The translations under genes were made by a program, and so were the position numbers. A stretch of 64,000 nt of DNA from Siphonodentalium dalli (Eukaryota; Mollusca; Scaphopoda; Gadilida; Siphonodentaliidae): NCBI GenBank assembly GCA_032622095.1, contig CP136069.1, positions 206,390,750 through 206,454,749 on the forward strand, given 5' to 3'. Positions 47,473-58,699 of the stretch are shown here, piece after piece. Each line of letters starts with the position of its first letter. The first letter of the stretch is position 1. The notes beneath the pieces are model-generated. The model was not told the DNA's origin. It did no database searches and saw only the letters and a program-made list of their open reading frames with translations.

Positions 47473-49740
47473 TATTATCTGCCGGTCATATGCGGTGGAG
47501 GTTCATATTATCCACCGGTCATACGCGAGGGAGGTTCTCATATTATCCTCCGGTCATACGATGGGGAGGTTCTCATATGAACATATTAACTGCCTGTCAT
47601 ACGCGAGGGAGGTTCTCATATTATCCACCGGTTATACGTGAGGGAGGTTCTCATATGAACATATTATCTGCCGGTCATATGCGGTGGAGGTTCATGTTAT
47701 CCGCCGATCATACGCGAGGGAGGTTCTCATATTATCCTCCGGTCATACATGGGGGAGGTTCTGTTATGAACATATTATTCGCCGGTCATACGCGGTGGAG
47801 GTTCATATTATCCACCGGTCATACACGGTGGAGGTTCTCATATGAACATATTATCCACCGGTCATACGCGGTGGAGGTTCATATTATCCGCCGGTCATAC
47901 GCGAGGGAGGTTCTCATATTATCCACCGGTCATACGCGAGGGAAGTTCTCATATTATCCTCCGATCATATGTGGGGTAGATTCTGATATGAACATATTAT
48001 CCGCCGGTCATACGCGGTGGAGGTTCATATTATCCGCCGGTCATGCGCGAGGGAGGTTCTCATATTATCCACCGGTCATACGCGAGGGAGGTTCTCATAT
48101 TATCCTCCGGTCATGAACATATTATCCGCCAGTCATAGGCGGTGGAGGTTCATATTATCCGCCGGTCATACGCGAGGGAAGTTTTCATATTATCCTCCAG
48201 TCATATGCGGGGGAGGTTCTGATATGAACATATTATCTGCCGGTCATACACGGTGGAGGTTCATATTATCCACCAGTCATACGTAGGGGAGGTTCTCATA
48301 TGAACATATTATCCGCCGGTCATACGTAGTGGAGGTTCTCATATGAACATATTATCTGCCGGTCATACGCGGTGGAGGTTCATATTATCCGCCGGTCATA
48401 CGCGAGGCAAGTTTTCATATTATCCTCCAGTCATATATACGCGGGGGAGGTTCTGATATGAACATATTATCTGCCGGTCATACGCGAGGGAAGTTCTCAT
48501 ATTATCCTCCGGTCATACGATGGGGAGGTTCTCATATGAACATATTATCCGCCGGTCATACGCGAGGGATGTTCTCATATTATCCACCGGTTATACGCGA
48601 GGGAGGTTCTCATATTAGCCTCCGTTCATACATATGGGAGGTTCTCATATGAACATATTATCTGCCGGTCATACGCGGTTGAGGTTCATATTATCCGCCA
48701 GTCATACGCAAGGTAGGTTCTCATATTATCCTCCGGTCATACGTGGGGGAGGTTCTGATATGAACATATTATTCGCCGGTCATACGCAGTGGAGGTTCAT
48801 ATTATCCAACAGTCATACACGGTGGAAGTTCTCATATGAACATATTATCCGCCGGTCATACGCGGTGGAGGTTCATATTATCTGCCGGTCATATGCGAGA
48901 GAAGTTCTCATATTATCCTCCGATCATATGTGGGGGAGGTTCTGATATGAACATATTATCCGCCGGTCATACGCAGTGGAGGTTCATATTATCCGCCGGT
49001 CATACGCGAGGGAGGTTGTCATATTATCCACCAGTCATACGCGAGGTAGGTTCTTATATTATCCTCCGGTCATACGTTGGGGAGGTTCTCATATGAACAT
49101 ATTATCCGCCGGTCATACGCAGTGGAGGTTCTCATATGAACATATTATCCGCTGGTCATACGTGGTGGAGGTTCTCATATGAACATATTATCCACCGGTC
49201 GTACGCGGTGGAGGTTCATATTATCCGCCGGTCATACGCGAGGGAAGTTCTCATATTATCCTTCGGTCATAGGTGGGGGAGGTTCTGATATGAACATATT
49301 ATCTGCCGGTCATACGCGGTGGAGGTTCATATTACCCACCGGTCATACGCGGTGGAGGTTCTCATATGAACATATTATCTGCCGGTCATATGCGAGGGAG
49401 GTTCTCATATTATCCACCGGTCACACCCGAGGGAGGATATGACCGGCGGATAATATTTTCATATGAGGACCTCCACAACGTATGACCAGAGGATAATATA
49501 AGAACCTCCCTCGCGTATGACTGGTGGATAATATGAACCTCCACCGCATATGACCGGCAGATAATATGTTCATATCAGAACCTCCCCCGCGTATGACTGG
49601 AGGATAAAATGAGAACTTCCCTTGCGTATGACCGGCGGATAATATGAACCTCCACCGCGTATGACCGGCAGATAATATGTTCATATGAGAACCTCCCCCG
49701 CGTATGACTGGCAGATAATATGAGAACCTCCACCGCATAT
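47473..49740. repeat. ~35-bp satellite of element A, main array
   Basis: Around 60 diverged units of 'catattatccgccggtcatacgcg.gg.aggttc', with and without the 'catatgaa' spacer, running plus to 49437 and then inverted to 49740. All frames here are repeat-derived. Confidence 0.9.
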
Positions 49741-50474
49741 GAATGGCTGACACATAAGTTTTTAAGTCTATAAACACTATTTGATTTGAATATTCTTTTG
49801 AATAGTCTTACAAACTTGGCTTTTAGTCGCTGGGACCCGGCATCTGGGCTTTTAGTCACAACTGAAATCAAAATAAGTGAGAATATCTTGGAGCGAATTT
49901 CTGCAACAATTTCACCGCCTGGTGGGACCCATTTAAAAAAAATACATTCCCTGTGTCTAATCCTACATTTTGATATACCATACGTCCCATTATATTGAAT
50001 ATACCAGCTGAAATCGATCCTGTAATTGTAAACATCGAGTCTATTTTTAGCTGTTTTATCGGCGCGTGTTTGCGTGTTCGCCATTACAATATTCGCACTA
50101 AAACAGCCATATTGTAGCTAAAAACGAATGCACAGTATTCCACTGCGTTATTTGATACCTAAAACTTGTTGTTTGCTGGCGTATTCATCGAGAAATCTAA
50201 TTTCTAAACATTAATGTCGAACGCAGTTTTTCGTGTTTGTGGCATTTTATGTTAGGTCAGTTGTCGACCGAATTATGTAACTTCCGGTGTCCGGTCAGTG
50301 ACGGGGTTAATATGTGTGGATAGGGCGAATTTCGGCCTTTCGTTAGACACAAAAATGAGACCCCAACGCCCTGTATTCCTCGAGATATCGGCCGTCCCAC
50401 GCAATTTGAAATTCTGTCCCGCAGATTGTCGTTTTGTCCCATCTCCCATCCCATCCCGCAGATTGTCATGTCCC

Positions 50475-50660
50475 ATATAATATATGATCTTGAGCGCGTT
50501 ACCATTTATGACTATGGTTTTCTCGCATATATATATATTTGCGAATGTCTGTCTTTCTGTCTGCCTGTCCACTATTGAATCTAATAGGGGACCATCAAGA
50601 GGGCTACAATGTGGTTTAAACATATGTGACCCGCCATATAAAATCCAGTCGTAAGTCGGG
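50475..50660. repeat. Interspersed repeat, same family as window start
   Basis: 'tttgcgaatgtctgtct' and 'ggggaccatcaagagggc' match text at 768-815 and near 20. A short TA run lies at 50526-50540. Confidence 0.6.
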
Positions 50661-50675
50661 ATTTTTTTTTACCCT

Positions 50676-51037
50676 GTGTCAATGCATTCTCTCATATATG
50701 CGAGTCGACCATAGGTCGCCTCGCATGTATAAGAGAATGCATTGGCCTAACAATTTTTTAACATTTTTTTTTAAATAAACGTTTCTTACAATTTTTAGGA
50801 CATAAAATAAAAAACATCCATTACACTGGAGGGAGCCCCACACATATATAGAATCATATAGAAGAGTGTCGTCTGCTCATGTTTGCCTGGGGCTCTGTAT
50901 GGGTGAAATTATAAAATTGTTAAAGAATACAAGAAAAAAATATTAAAATTGTAAAAAATTGTTAGGCCAATGCGGTCTCTTATATATGCGAGGCGACCTA
51001 TGGTCGACTCGCATATATAAGAGAATACATTGGCACA
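50676..51037. mobile_element. Twin-palindrome MITE module (diverged copy)
   Basis: Two ~70-bp palindromes (50679-50748 and 50967-51036), each reading CAATGCATTCTCT...TATATGCGAG inwards and back, face each other across about 220 bp. The outer ends read 'accctgtg' and 'cacaagg'. Closely related modules form the interior of the TTAA-MITEs at 59934 and 61871. The outer CCCTTTACCCAACAG ends of those MITEs are absent here. Confidence 0.75.
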
Positions 51038-51136
51038 AGGCTTCAGGGCGTCAGGGATAGAAAAAGGGGCAACACAATCTATGAAATTTTTTTGTCGGTG
51101 ATTTTCACAAAACTGATATAGAATAAACTCCATGAT

Positions 51137-51240
51137 GTGAATTTAATGGTGTGGGTTAAAGATGAATTTAATGGTGTGGGTTAAAGATGAATTTAATGGT
51201 GTGGGTTAAAGATGAATTTAATGGTGTGGGTTAAAGATGC
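51137..51240. repeat. 25-bp tandem repeat, four copies
   Basis: The unit 'gatgaatttaatggtgtgggttaaa' repeats four times inside sequence of the family seen at 1-1140. Confidence 0.9.
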
Positions 51241-51500
51241 CAAAAGTGATGCAGTTCGAATCAGGGATGGGAAGGAGGAGGTGGCACCGAAATTGATCCA
51301 GTTTTTTTAACGCCGATTACCACCAAATCAATATATATTCTTCTCCATGATGCGAGTAATATATTAATCGTGTTGGTTAAAGTGACAGTATGGTGTTGAG
51401 GCGCATTCCGTAATCGCCGCGGTATTTCATTTCGTATATATGAGCAATAGTCTATATATAAACATAGATATAGCCCCCCCCCCCCCCCCCCCCCCGCGTT
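51241..51500. repeat. Interspersed repeat and long poly-C tract
   Basis: 51241-51400 resembles the window start ('ccaccaaatcaatatatattcttctccatgat'). A C run of about 20 lies at 51475-51495. Confidence 0.6.
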
Positions 51501-51510
51501 ATGGCTATAC

Positions 51511-51572
51511 AGTCTTGCCTGTTCAATAGCTTATTAAGAGTAACTGTTACTCTCAAGCTATTGAAAAGGCAA
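51511..51572. repeat. Hairpin-forming inverted repeat (~30-bp arms)
   Basis: TCTTGCCTGTTCAATAGCTT and 'attaagagtaac' face 'gttactctcaagctattgaaaaggcaaga', leaving almost no loop. Confidence 0.8.
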
Positions 51573-51703
51573 GATGTGCCGAAATCGGTATTGCTCTATG
51601 CACATTCTTATTAAAAATATAGACCTACTTTTCATTAATTTCAACTTACGGTCTTGAGACACTCGGGGAATACATTATTTCAAACGGGGGAAATCCAACC
51701 AAC

Positions 51704-52045
51704 GAGAGTTCCTATCACATTCTGTAGTCTAAATATACGCGACATAACAAGGTAGGGAGAGTTCCTATCACAAGTCATTATGTAGTCGAAATATACGCGA
51801 CACAACAAGGTAGGGAGAGTTCCTATCACAAGTCATTATGTAGTCGAAATATACGCGACATAACAAGGTAGGGAGAGTTCCTATCACAAGTCATTATGTA
51901 GTCGAAATATACGCGACACAACAAGGTAGGGAGAGTTCCTATCACAAGTCATTATGTAGTCGAAATATACGCGACATACCAAGGTAAGGAGAGTTCCTAT
52001 TTTAATAATATGTAGTCTAAATATACGCGGTATTGCCGTTTACCC
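51704..52045. repeat. 58-bp tandem repeat, about six copies
   Basis: GAGAGTTCCTATCAC starts units near 51704, 51757, 51815, 51873, 51931 and 51989. Inner copies are nearly identical and differ at a 'gacaca/gacata' site; the edge copies are shorter or diverged. Confidence 0.9.
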
Positions 52046-52296
52046 GACCACAGTCCGTGTAGTAAGTCAGATATTCAACGCTACGGCAAGTTTCTTATTC
52101 TTTAATATATATTTTATAAATATTTTTTCTACAAAGTCCTGTGACCAAAATATGTTCGGATTATTTGACTTTCCATCCAGTATTTACTGTGAAATCTCTC
52201 TCTTGATAAAATGTTTTAGAGTTACACCCCTCATATCATCATCACACTATGTCTGACCGCTGCCGGCATATGTATTTTCTTAACTAAATCCAACAT

Positions 52297-52616
52297 GAAA
52301 GCTCAGAGTGATCAGATGTCGATTTTTGAAGTTTGTTATTTCTCGAGATGTGTAATAATATGTGCACAGAAACACGTGGTTAAACATGGTCAAAATTACG
52401 GAGGAAGATGGATAACTCTAAAATCATGCGGTAATGCGCTCAAATTTCGTGATATTTTAGTGATAATACGGCCATATTTTGTTGAAAAAAATGTTGATAA
52501 ATAAAAAAAATTGGGAAAGTTGATACCATGACAGTGGTTAGCATTATTTTGTTGCAATAAATCGATTTTGAAAACAAAGCGTATTTTGAAGAAAAGCTGT
52601 TGTTGTTTCGGGAACT
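52297..52616. repeat. Repeat R52, copy 1
   Basis: The stretch from 'atgaaagctcagagtgatcagatgtc' to 'ttgttgtttcgggaac' is repeated at 55778-56076, and its inner part at 59065-59290. A TTAA-MITE sits at the same position in the first two copies (52621 and 56081), so MITE and repeat were copied together. Confidence 0.8.
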
Positions 52617-52620
52617 TTAA

Positions 52621-53000
52621 AGGCCCACTTAATTTTCGAATCACCAGATCACAATATATAAAATATATGCCATATTATATATTGTATTATTTAACTGATC
52701 CGGTCGAATAAACTGGGAACATGTTGTTTTTGTCGAGGTACCATGGTGTGGTCTGTATTTAATTCTGATCCGGACTGTACTATAAAGTATATTATACTCA
52801 ATGGAAGGGGAATAACTATATCTCTTAGTTTGAATTCTGATTCATGGGAAGTCTTCAAATGAATCTCTATCACTTGGTGGACAGTCCCCGGCCATAGCTG
52901 CTTCGTATTCTGGTGGAATATATATATATTTTGGTCCCTCTTCCAAATGGTATATAATATAGAGTAATGTTATCTGTGGATTCGAAAATTAAGTGGGCCT
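52621..53000. mobile_element. TTAA-flanked MITE (AGGCCCAC family), 380 bp, copy 1
   Basis: The ends AGGCCCACTTAATTTTCGAA and its inverse at 52981-53000 are near-perfect inverted repeats, with TTAA at 52617-52620 and 53001-53004. The TTAA duplication and short inverted ends fit piggyBac-like or Kolobok-like non-autonomous elements. There is no coding capacity. Related copies are at 56081-56509 and, inverted and truncated, at 55285. Confidence 0.85.
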
Positions 53001-53051
53001 TTAATTTAAGGTGGTAATTGTCGTAAAATGAACAGGTCATCCTGTTTTTTT

Positions 53052-53222
53052 GGGGCCCGGGGCTATTGCGGACCACTCTTATCGGCTGGAGCACCCCGAA
53101 AGAGGTGGTCAAATTGCCTGTCGGGGTAAGTCCCCGCTAGAAGCGGAAGTCCGTCAGTCAGTTACGACCATTCGCCCTCCTCAGGCTGCGAAACCACACC
53201 GTGGAAGCACCCGGCGTCAACT
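53052..53222 (-). pseudogene. Remnant of the U2-headed element (body only)
   Basis: On the minus strand this matches the body of the copies at 62371-62677 and 62831-63140 ('gcggaccactcttatcggctg', 'gcaccccg', 'gtccgtcagtcag', 'aggctgcgaa.cca'), with many substitutions and without the U2-like 5' head. It stands directly beside the LINE relic at 53223. Confidence 0.75.
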
Positions 53223-53760
53223 ATTTACCTAAGACTTTAGTCGTCAAGAGTTTCGTTAAAAATAGCTTCTTCGATCTCAGATTAATTATATCACACCGTT
53301 ACCAACAGTTCCCTCAGCCGTTGAGATGTGGAACACACTCCCAGACAATGTGCGGAAGTGTGAAACATTGTGTGACTTTAAGTCGGCAATAGGAAGCACG
53401 GATAATAACCGTAGAGAACCTTATATTTACCACTATTACTATTACTCACGCCCAGCGCAAATAAATCACTGCAGATTGCGACTTGGTTGTAGTTTTCTTA
53501 ATAAAGACCTGTGTGAAAATTATCTCAGATCAAGTCCTCATTGTGTGTGTGGAAGTGATGAAACGGCGAATCATTTCTTATTCCACTGCCCAGTATAAAA
53601 TAGACAAAGAAACGAATGTTTTTCTGGTAGTTTGGAAAGAACAACCATTGAGAGCGCACTGAACGGCACGATTTCAAATAGTCTGAGCGAAAATATTTTT
53701 ACATTTAAAACAGTCCAGAAATTCATAATCATGACAGAAAAATCGTTCACTTTTGGATAA
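53223..53760 (+). pseudogene. LINE ORF2 3'-end relic
   Basis: In plus frames one reads KSFVKNSFFDLR, then after a shift VEMWNTLPDNVRKCETLCDFK and HCRLRLGCSFLNKDLCENYL, then PHCVCGSDETANHFLFHCPV, the C-terminal knuckle (C-x-C-x8-H-x4-C) of CR1/L2/Jockey-like ORF2. A stop at 53596-53598 follows directly; the same frame then runs on with similar composition to a stop at 53758-53760. Frameshift plus internal stop make this a dead fragment. Its sequence differs clearly from the LINE at 12027, so it is a different lineage. Confidence 0.85.
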
Positions 53761-53919
53761 AGGCATGAAACTTTCAGGATTAGCTGGGTATGTGGTCCTC
53801 ATCAACCAGTTAGCTGGTTCCAGGTTTCGTGTGACCCCTTGACCTTCAACTTGACCTTGTAATGTCGAGAATTTGAGATTTAGGGTTATCTATTTTGTAT
53901 CGAATATAATGGCTATATT

Positions 53920-55240
53920 AAAGGATATATAGACATTGGAGATTGTCGAAACGATACCATGGATGTTCGCCTTTGTATCCACATTCAATTTGTCTATGAT
54001 AATCCAAAATGGCCGCAATAATGGACGCCAAAATAAAACAATTTGACGTTTTTTCACTAATATCTTTCAAATCAGTTCCTGCTTTTTGGAACTGTTTGAT
54101 AATTGCAACTTTATTTTGTATTATCATGTTAACTGAAATTGGAGCAATGAAATATGCCATTCGTGGGCTCCCTGCCAACTCCGATCCCTTAAAAATTCGA
54201 TTTTACAGAAAGCGGTATAAAAATTCACACAATAATCACAATTGGGATCCTAGTCATATTTCGTCAAGAATATTCTAACTCAATTGTACCAAAATTGTCA
54301 ATTTGGCTCAAAATGGCTGACAAAATGGCAGCCAGAATATGGAAAAATGTAAATATTGCTCTAGCGAGTCATGCAACCGCATACAAGTTGTGGTTGATGA
54401 AACAAATGACTATTCTGTCTTATAGATATGGAATACTACCATTTCTTATACACCCTGGTTGATTGTTACTACTTTAAACACTGAAATTACCAGAATTATT
54501 GGATTTTTCTATCACAAACTTGGCATCAAAATCGGCAACCATTCACCTTTCGGGTTAAGACAATTTTCTCAAGTAAAATGGTATCGAAGGTGTTTATTGT
54601 CTTTGATCTGTCTTAAATGGGTCACAATATTTTATCTGTTTTTGGACAAAATTACTCAAGATGGTTTGCAAAATGGCAACCAAATTTTGTAAAAAAAAAT
54701 ATTTTTCATGTATATCCGGAATATTATTCTCTGATGTCCCGAAAAGGTAGCAAATTTTGACTCACTTTGTATTAACCATGTTACTTATGAGGCTTGACAA
54801 ATTAATTACAAAGATGCAGTACGGAATTTTGCCAAAAACTTCTTTTGGGAATCTGATCATGTTTTTGTACGGAAATGGACAGCACTTTGAAACTGAACTG
54901 AAAGGGGCATTATTATGAGGCTACGACAATAAATTTGTGGCTCATTGGCATCGAAATGACTAATTTCAGAAAACCCGTTTCCCCCATTGTGCATATAAAC
55001 CACCATCAGGGTGTAGAACTCTCTGACGTTACCTCTATATCGATTAACATGTCCCTGAGTTGTTGTGTAAAGCGATACCCACCCAAATTTACACATGTAC
55101 AACCCACCCATGACCATACATTCGCTCCATATATCCATAAACACCACATAAATGACTATGTAGCCACTCGTTTTTTACACACACACTTCATCCATGACCG
55201 TACATCCATATTTAGGTATAACCGCTCATGATTATATCAC
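53920..55240. mobile_element. Diverged fragment of the foldback core (B/C family)
   Basis: 54000-54900 follows the order of the shared B/C arm zone ('aaaatggccgc', 'cagttcctgctttttggaactg', 'attggagcaatgaaat', 'atcccttaaaaattcgattttacag', 'tcacaattgggatcctagtcatattt'). It then jumps to the centre motif and ~44-bp satellite in inverted orientation (55040-55200). More diverged than the arms of B or C, and without ends. Confidence 0.75.
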
Positions 55241-55284
55241 ACCGTTTCCAACGATTTACATTGTTTTAAACTAGGAATGATTAA

Positions 55285-55560
55285 AGGCCCACTTAATTTT
55301 AGAAAACCCAGAAAACAGTATTCCATATTATATACCTTTTTGAAGAGAAACCAAAAAATATATATTCCAACAGAATAGGAAGCTGCTGTGGTCTATGACT
55401 GTCAGCCAAGTGATAGAGATCCATTCCAAGACCCCACCCCTACTCAACCCAGAATACAGGACACACCATGGTACCTCGACAAAAACAACATGTTCCCAGT
55501 TTATTCGACCGGATCAGTTAATAATACAATGTTGTGGAGCTTCCTCTTTCAAAAGTCTCA
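55285..55560. mobile_element. TTAA-flanked MITE (AGGCCCAC family), truncated and inverted copy
   Basis: Begins AGGCCCACTTAATTTT after TTAA (55281-55284) and follows the inverse of 52700-53000 ('ccaagtgatagagat.catt', 'caccatggtacctcgacaaaaacaacatgttcccagtttatt'). The second end is missing. It lies about 220 bp before the next R52 copy. Confidence 0.75.
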
Positions 55561-55777
55561 AATAAATAAATGTGACATCTCGTCACACTACGAGTAGGTG
55601 TGGGCAGCGGTAAGTCCTGCGTATGGGACTGAACTATGCATGGAGCTTGGGGGTAGGGTGGGCTCGACGTAAAATACTTAAAGGTACTCAATTTGTTCAG
55701 ACGCTCCTAAATTACAATTTCTTTGGCTTCAGGGGGGGGGGTAAATATATTTTATTCGCGTCGAGTAACCCACCCAT

Positions 55778-56076
55778 GAAAGCTCAGAGTGATCAGATGT
55801 CGATTTTTTTAAGTTTGTTATTTCTCGAGATGTGTAATAATATGTGGGCCAGAAACACGTGGTCAAACGTGGTCAAAATTACGGATGAAGATGGATAACT
55901 CTAAAATCAAGTGCTAATACGGTCAAATTTCGTGATATTTTAGTGATAATACGGCCATATTTTGTAGAAAAAATTTGATACCATGACAATGGTATTATTG
56001 CATTATTTTGTTGCAATAAATCAATTTAGATAACTAAAGCGTATTTTGAAGAGAAGCTGTTGTTGTTTCGGGAACT
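55778..56076. repeat. Repeat R52, copy 2
   Basis: Matches 52297-52616 with substitutions and small deletions, 3.48 kb away in the same orientation. Confidence 0.8.
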
Positions 56077-56080
56077 TTAA

Positions 56081-56397
56081 AGGTCCACTTAATTTTCGAA
56101 TAACCAGATCACATTATATAAAATATATGCCATATTATATACCATTTGAAAGAGGAAGCTACAAAACATTGTATTATTTAACTGATCCGGTCGAATAAAC
56201 TGGAAAAATGTTGTTTTTGTCGAGGTACCATGGTGTGTCCTGTATTTAATTCTGATCCGGACTGTACTATAAAGTCTATTATACTCAATGAAAGGGGAAT
56301 AACTATATCACTTAGTTTGAATTCTGATTCATGGGAAGTCTTCAAATGAATCTCTATCACTTGGTGGACAGTCCCCGGCCATAGCTGCTTCGTGGTG

Positions 56398-56434
<37 letters not shown>

Positions 56435-56509
56435 TCCCTCTTCCAAATGGTATATAATATAGAGTAATGTTATCCGTGCTGACCGTGCATCCAGAAATTA
56501 AGTGTGCCT
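56081..56509. mobile_element. TTAA-flanked MITE (AGGCCCAC family), copy 2
   Basis: Left end AGGTCCACTTAATTTTCGAA after TTAA; right end decayed ('aaattaagtgtgcct', followed by TCAA). It contains a (TA)n run at 56401-56430 that is short in copy 1. Internal sequence matches 52621-53000. Confidence 0.8.
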
Positions 56510-56514
56510 TCAAT

Positions 56515-56949
56515 TTAGCTGAATAAGTCACTCTCTCACTCTCACCGGTTTAATAAGTCACTTTCACCGGTTTTCTGTGATAAAGTTACCCAGGTTCCTA
56601 AATTTGTGATAAAGTTACCCAGGTTGGAGAGAATTGTGATAAAGTTACCCAGGTTGGAGAGAATTGTGATAAAGTTACCCAGGTTAAGCAAATCTCACAA
56701 TATCAACTCGATTTAAAAGCGTCACTGTGTCAGAGGGAAATATTGTTCAGTTTTTGGCAAGTAATAGCCCTTATTAAGCATAAATTAAGACAAATTAGTA
56801 CTGTATAGTTCGTCATTTTGATTGCAAAAATGAATAATTTGTTGCTAAACATGAAATGTTATCAACCTGGGCAACTTTATCACAATTTCGGGAACCTGTG
56901 TATCTAACATTATCACAGAAAACCGGTGAAAGTGACCTGTTCAGCTTTA
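56515..56949. mobile_element. MITE with subterminal tandem repeats (AGCTGAA ends)
   Basis: The left 'agctgaataagtcac...tcaccggttttctgtgataa' and the inverse of the right 'ttatcacagaaaaccggtgaaagtgacctgttcagct' form inverted ends, extended by the motif TGTGATAAAGTTACCCAGGT. On the left this motif repeats four times in ~29-bp units (56573-56690); on the right it occurs once, inverted (56863-56885). Target duplication unclear. Confidence 0.75.
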
Positions 56950-57880
56950 ATTTAAAGCGGTAATTGTCGTAAAAAAACTTCTTCTTTTTTCAAAATCGTA
57001 AAAAACGAACCGGTCATCCGGTGTCAAATATTTTAACTTTGACTTTTATAGTCTTCAAGAGTTTAGATAAAAAATAGCGTCTTCGATCTTAGATTATAGC
57101 ACACAGTTTCCAACAGTTTACGGTGTTTTAACTAGCAATGACTAATTACCAGATTGGTGAATTTTACAAATACTAAACGCATCTCTATCCCACGGATCTT
57201 TATACCATTTTATCTGATCTCAATATATTCATTGGTTTTCTCTTCATTCTCTCAAAATCAAGAGTGGTTTTCGCTCTCTCTTAACAAAATTATTGATATC
57301 AAACCTGACAAAAACTGTTTTTAGAGTTATGCTTCTTAGATCGCTGGCAGGGCAAACTTGATTAAACGTGTAAACGTGATGTGAAACACTGCGGTATGGT
57401 GATCAAATAGAAATGGAGAATAATCTTGCTCAAAGTATTTTTTTTAGAAATATTATATTCAAATAGGCAACACACATCGTTATCCTTCTATTATTAATTA
57501 ATTACAGTGATTCTCGAAGGTGAAATCGTTTTCGTTAGTTTATCGCAGATACTAGTTGCGTATCGAGAAGTAAATATTTACAATTGAGGGTGGTTCAGAC
57601 GATGATTTCTATGGAGTAGTACGTCGATTTGCTTAAAATATTCGGCGATGTTTCTAAAATGCTACATTTCTCCAGTTGACATAGTGCCTGAAATGCCCTG
57701 AATACTAACTTATCAGTGTTACATACCCAGATAAGTCCATAATATGTCTTTACATAAAAAGTAGACCTATAATTTTTGCCTTAAAGTTATCGGTTCCCGG
57801 CGCAATGCTTTTATTTTCATTCGCAATTACATTAACCGGAAACTTATTCAAATATGTGCTATAACATTTCGATTAATTTT
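56950..57880. repeat. LINE-relic-like block followed by repeat R20, copy 2
   Basis: 57015-57360 ('ccggtgtcaaatatt', 'cttcaagagttt', 'tcttcgatcttagatta', 'gtttccaacagttt') recurs at 59355-59720 and 63240-63590, and its start resembles the LINE relic at 53223. 57370-57720 is a copy of R20 in the same orientation and juxtaposition as after the 42-bp array. Confidence 0.7.
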
Positions 57881-58680
57881 GTCTAAAAGCACATTAGTGC
57901 GACACATTTAAGACAGATCAAAATAATGAACATTTCTGATACTAAAGATAGTCCATTTACTTGAATAAATTGTCCAAACTTAAAATTAATTTTTGCAAAT
58001 TTTGATGTAAAGTTTATGATAGAAAAAAATCCAATAAGGCAATAATTCTGGCAACGTCCGTGGTTACAATAGTAACACTTCACCGATGTGCATCAGAAAT
58101 GTTAGAATTTGATGTATATAGCAGAATAGACAATTTTATTCACCCACCACAACTTGTAAGCGATTACATGGAATGCTGGGTCAATATTGACATTTTCCCA
58201 GGTTTTACTCGCCATTTTGGTGGCCAATTTCAGAACAAGTGACAATTTTGGTTCCATTGAGTAGAAATTATCATAAGTCATGGTATGCTTCACTTATTTT
58301 GCACAATTCTGTTCATTTCTTGTTAAAATATGACTAGAATGATGTGTAGAATCCTAACGGTGATGGTTGGTAAAATTTCATACCAAGTTCTGTAAAATAT
58401 AATTGTTGAGGGATTTGAAGGGGCCTAATAAATGGCATAATTATATCATTGCTCCAATGATCAGTTAATATAAATAATTAAATAAAGTCACAAATCTGAA
58501 CCAGTTCCATAGAGCAGAAACTGATCTAGATGATATTAATAATAAAAAAAGTAATATTCTCCACTTACGGCTACCATTTTAACGGCATCTTGGACGGGAG
58601 TTCCAATTTCGGCCTATAAATGTGGCTTTATATCTCGCAGAATCATACTTAATGTATATGCTAAATTTAAATAACATATT
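57881..58680. mobile_element. Diverged fragment of the foldback core, inverted
   Basis: Follows the shared B/C arm zone in the orientation of the right arms ('gcgacacatttaagacagatcaaaataatgaac', 'ccatttt.gg', 'gctccaatgatcagttaatata', 'gaactgatctagatgatatt' type). Strongly diverged, with no ends visible. Confidence 0.7.
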
Positions 58681-58699
58681 TCATGGTGAGATTAATTGC

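Larger units (their letters stand above)
41235..50474. mobile_element. Element A: giant foldback element with 8-bp target duplication, carrying nested element B
   Basis: The terminal inverted repeats start GGGACATGACAATCTGCGGG and are nearly identical for over 150 bp, continuing as inverted arms (41235-42190 against 49750-50474). The interior is a ~35-bp satellite: plus orientation at 42220-42385 and 47473-49437, inverted at 49438-49740, with the switch at about 49437. Element B interrupts the left satellite. Exact 8-bp repeats (ATATAATA) flank the whole. Without B it is about 4.15 kb. An 8-bp duplication fits hAT-like transposition, but no transposase is present. Confidence 0.9.

Noticed and set aside
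47385-49777. Frames with repeated 'AGHTRWRFILS' text
   Set aside because: Direct translation of the ~35-bp satellite of element A; broken irregularly and not conserved as protein.
30919-50474. Palindromes as pure assembly artefacts (inverted duplication of reads)
   Set aside because: The arms differ by many substitutions, indels and satellite length, element ends carry target duplications, and diverged fragments of the same core occur elsewhere (53920, 57881). Still worth confirming with long reads.
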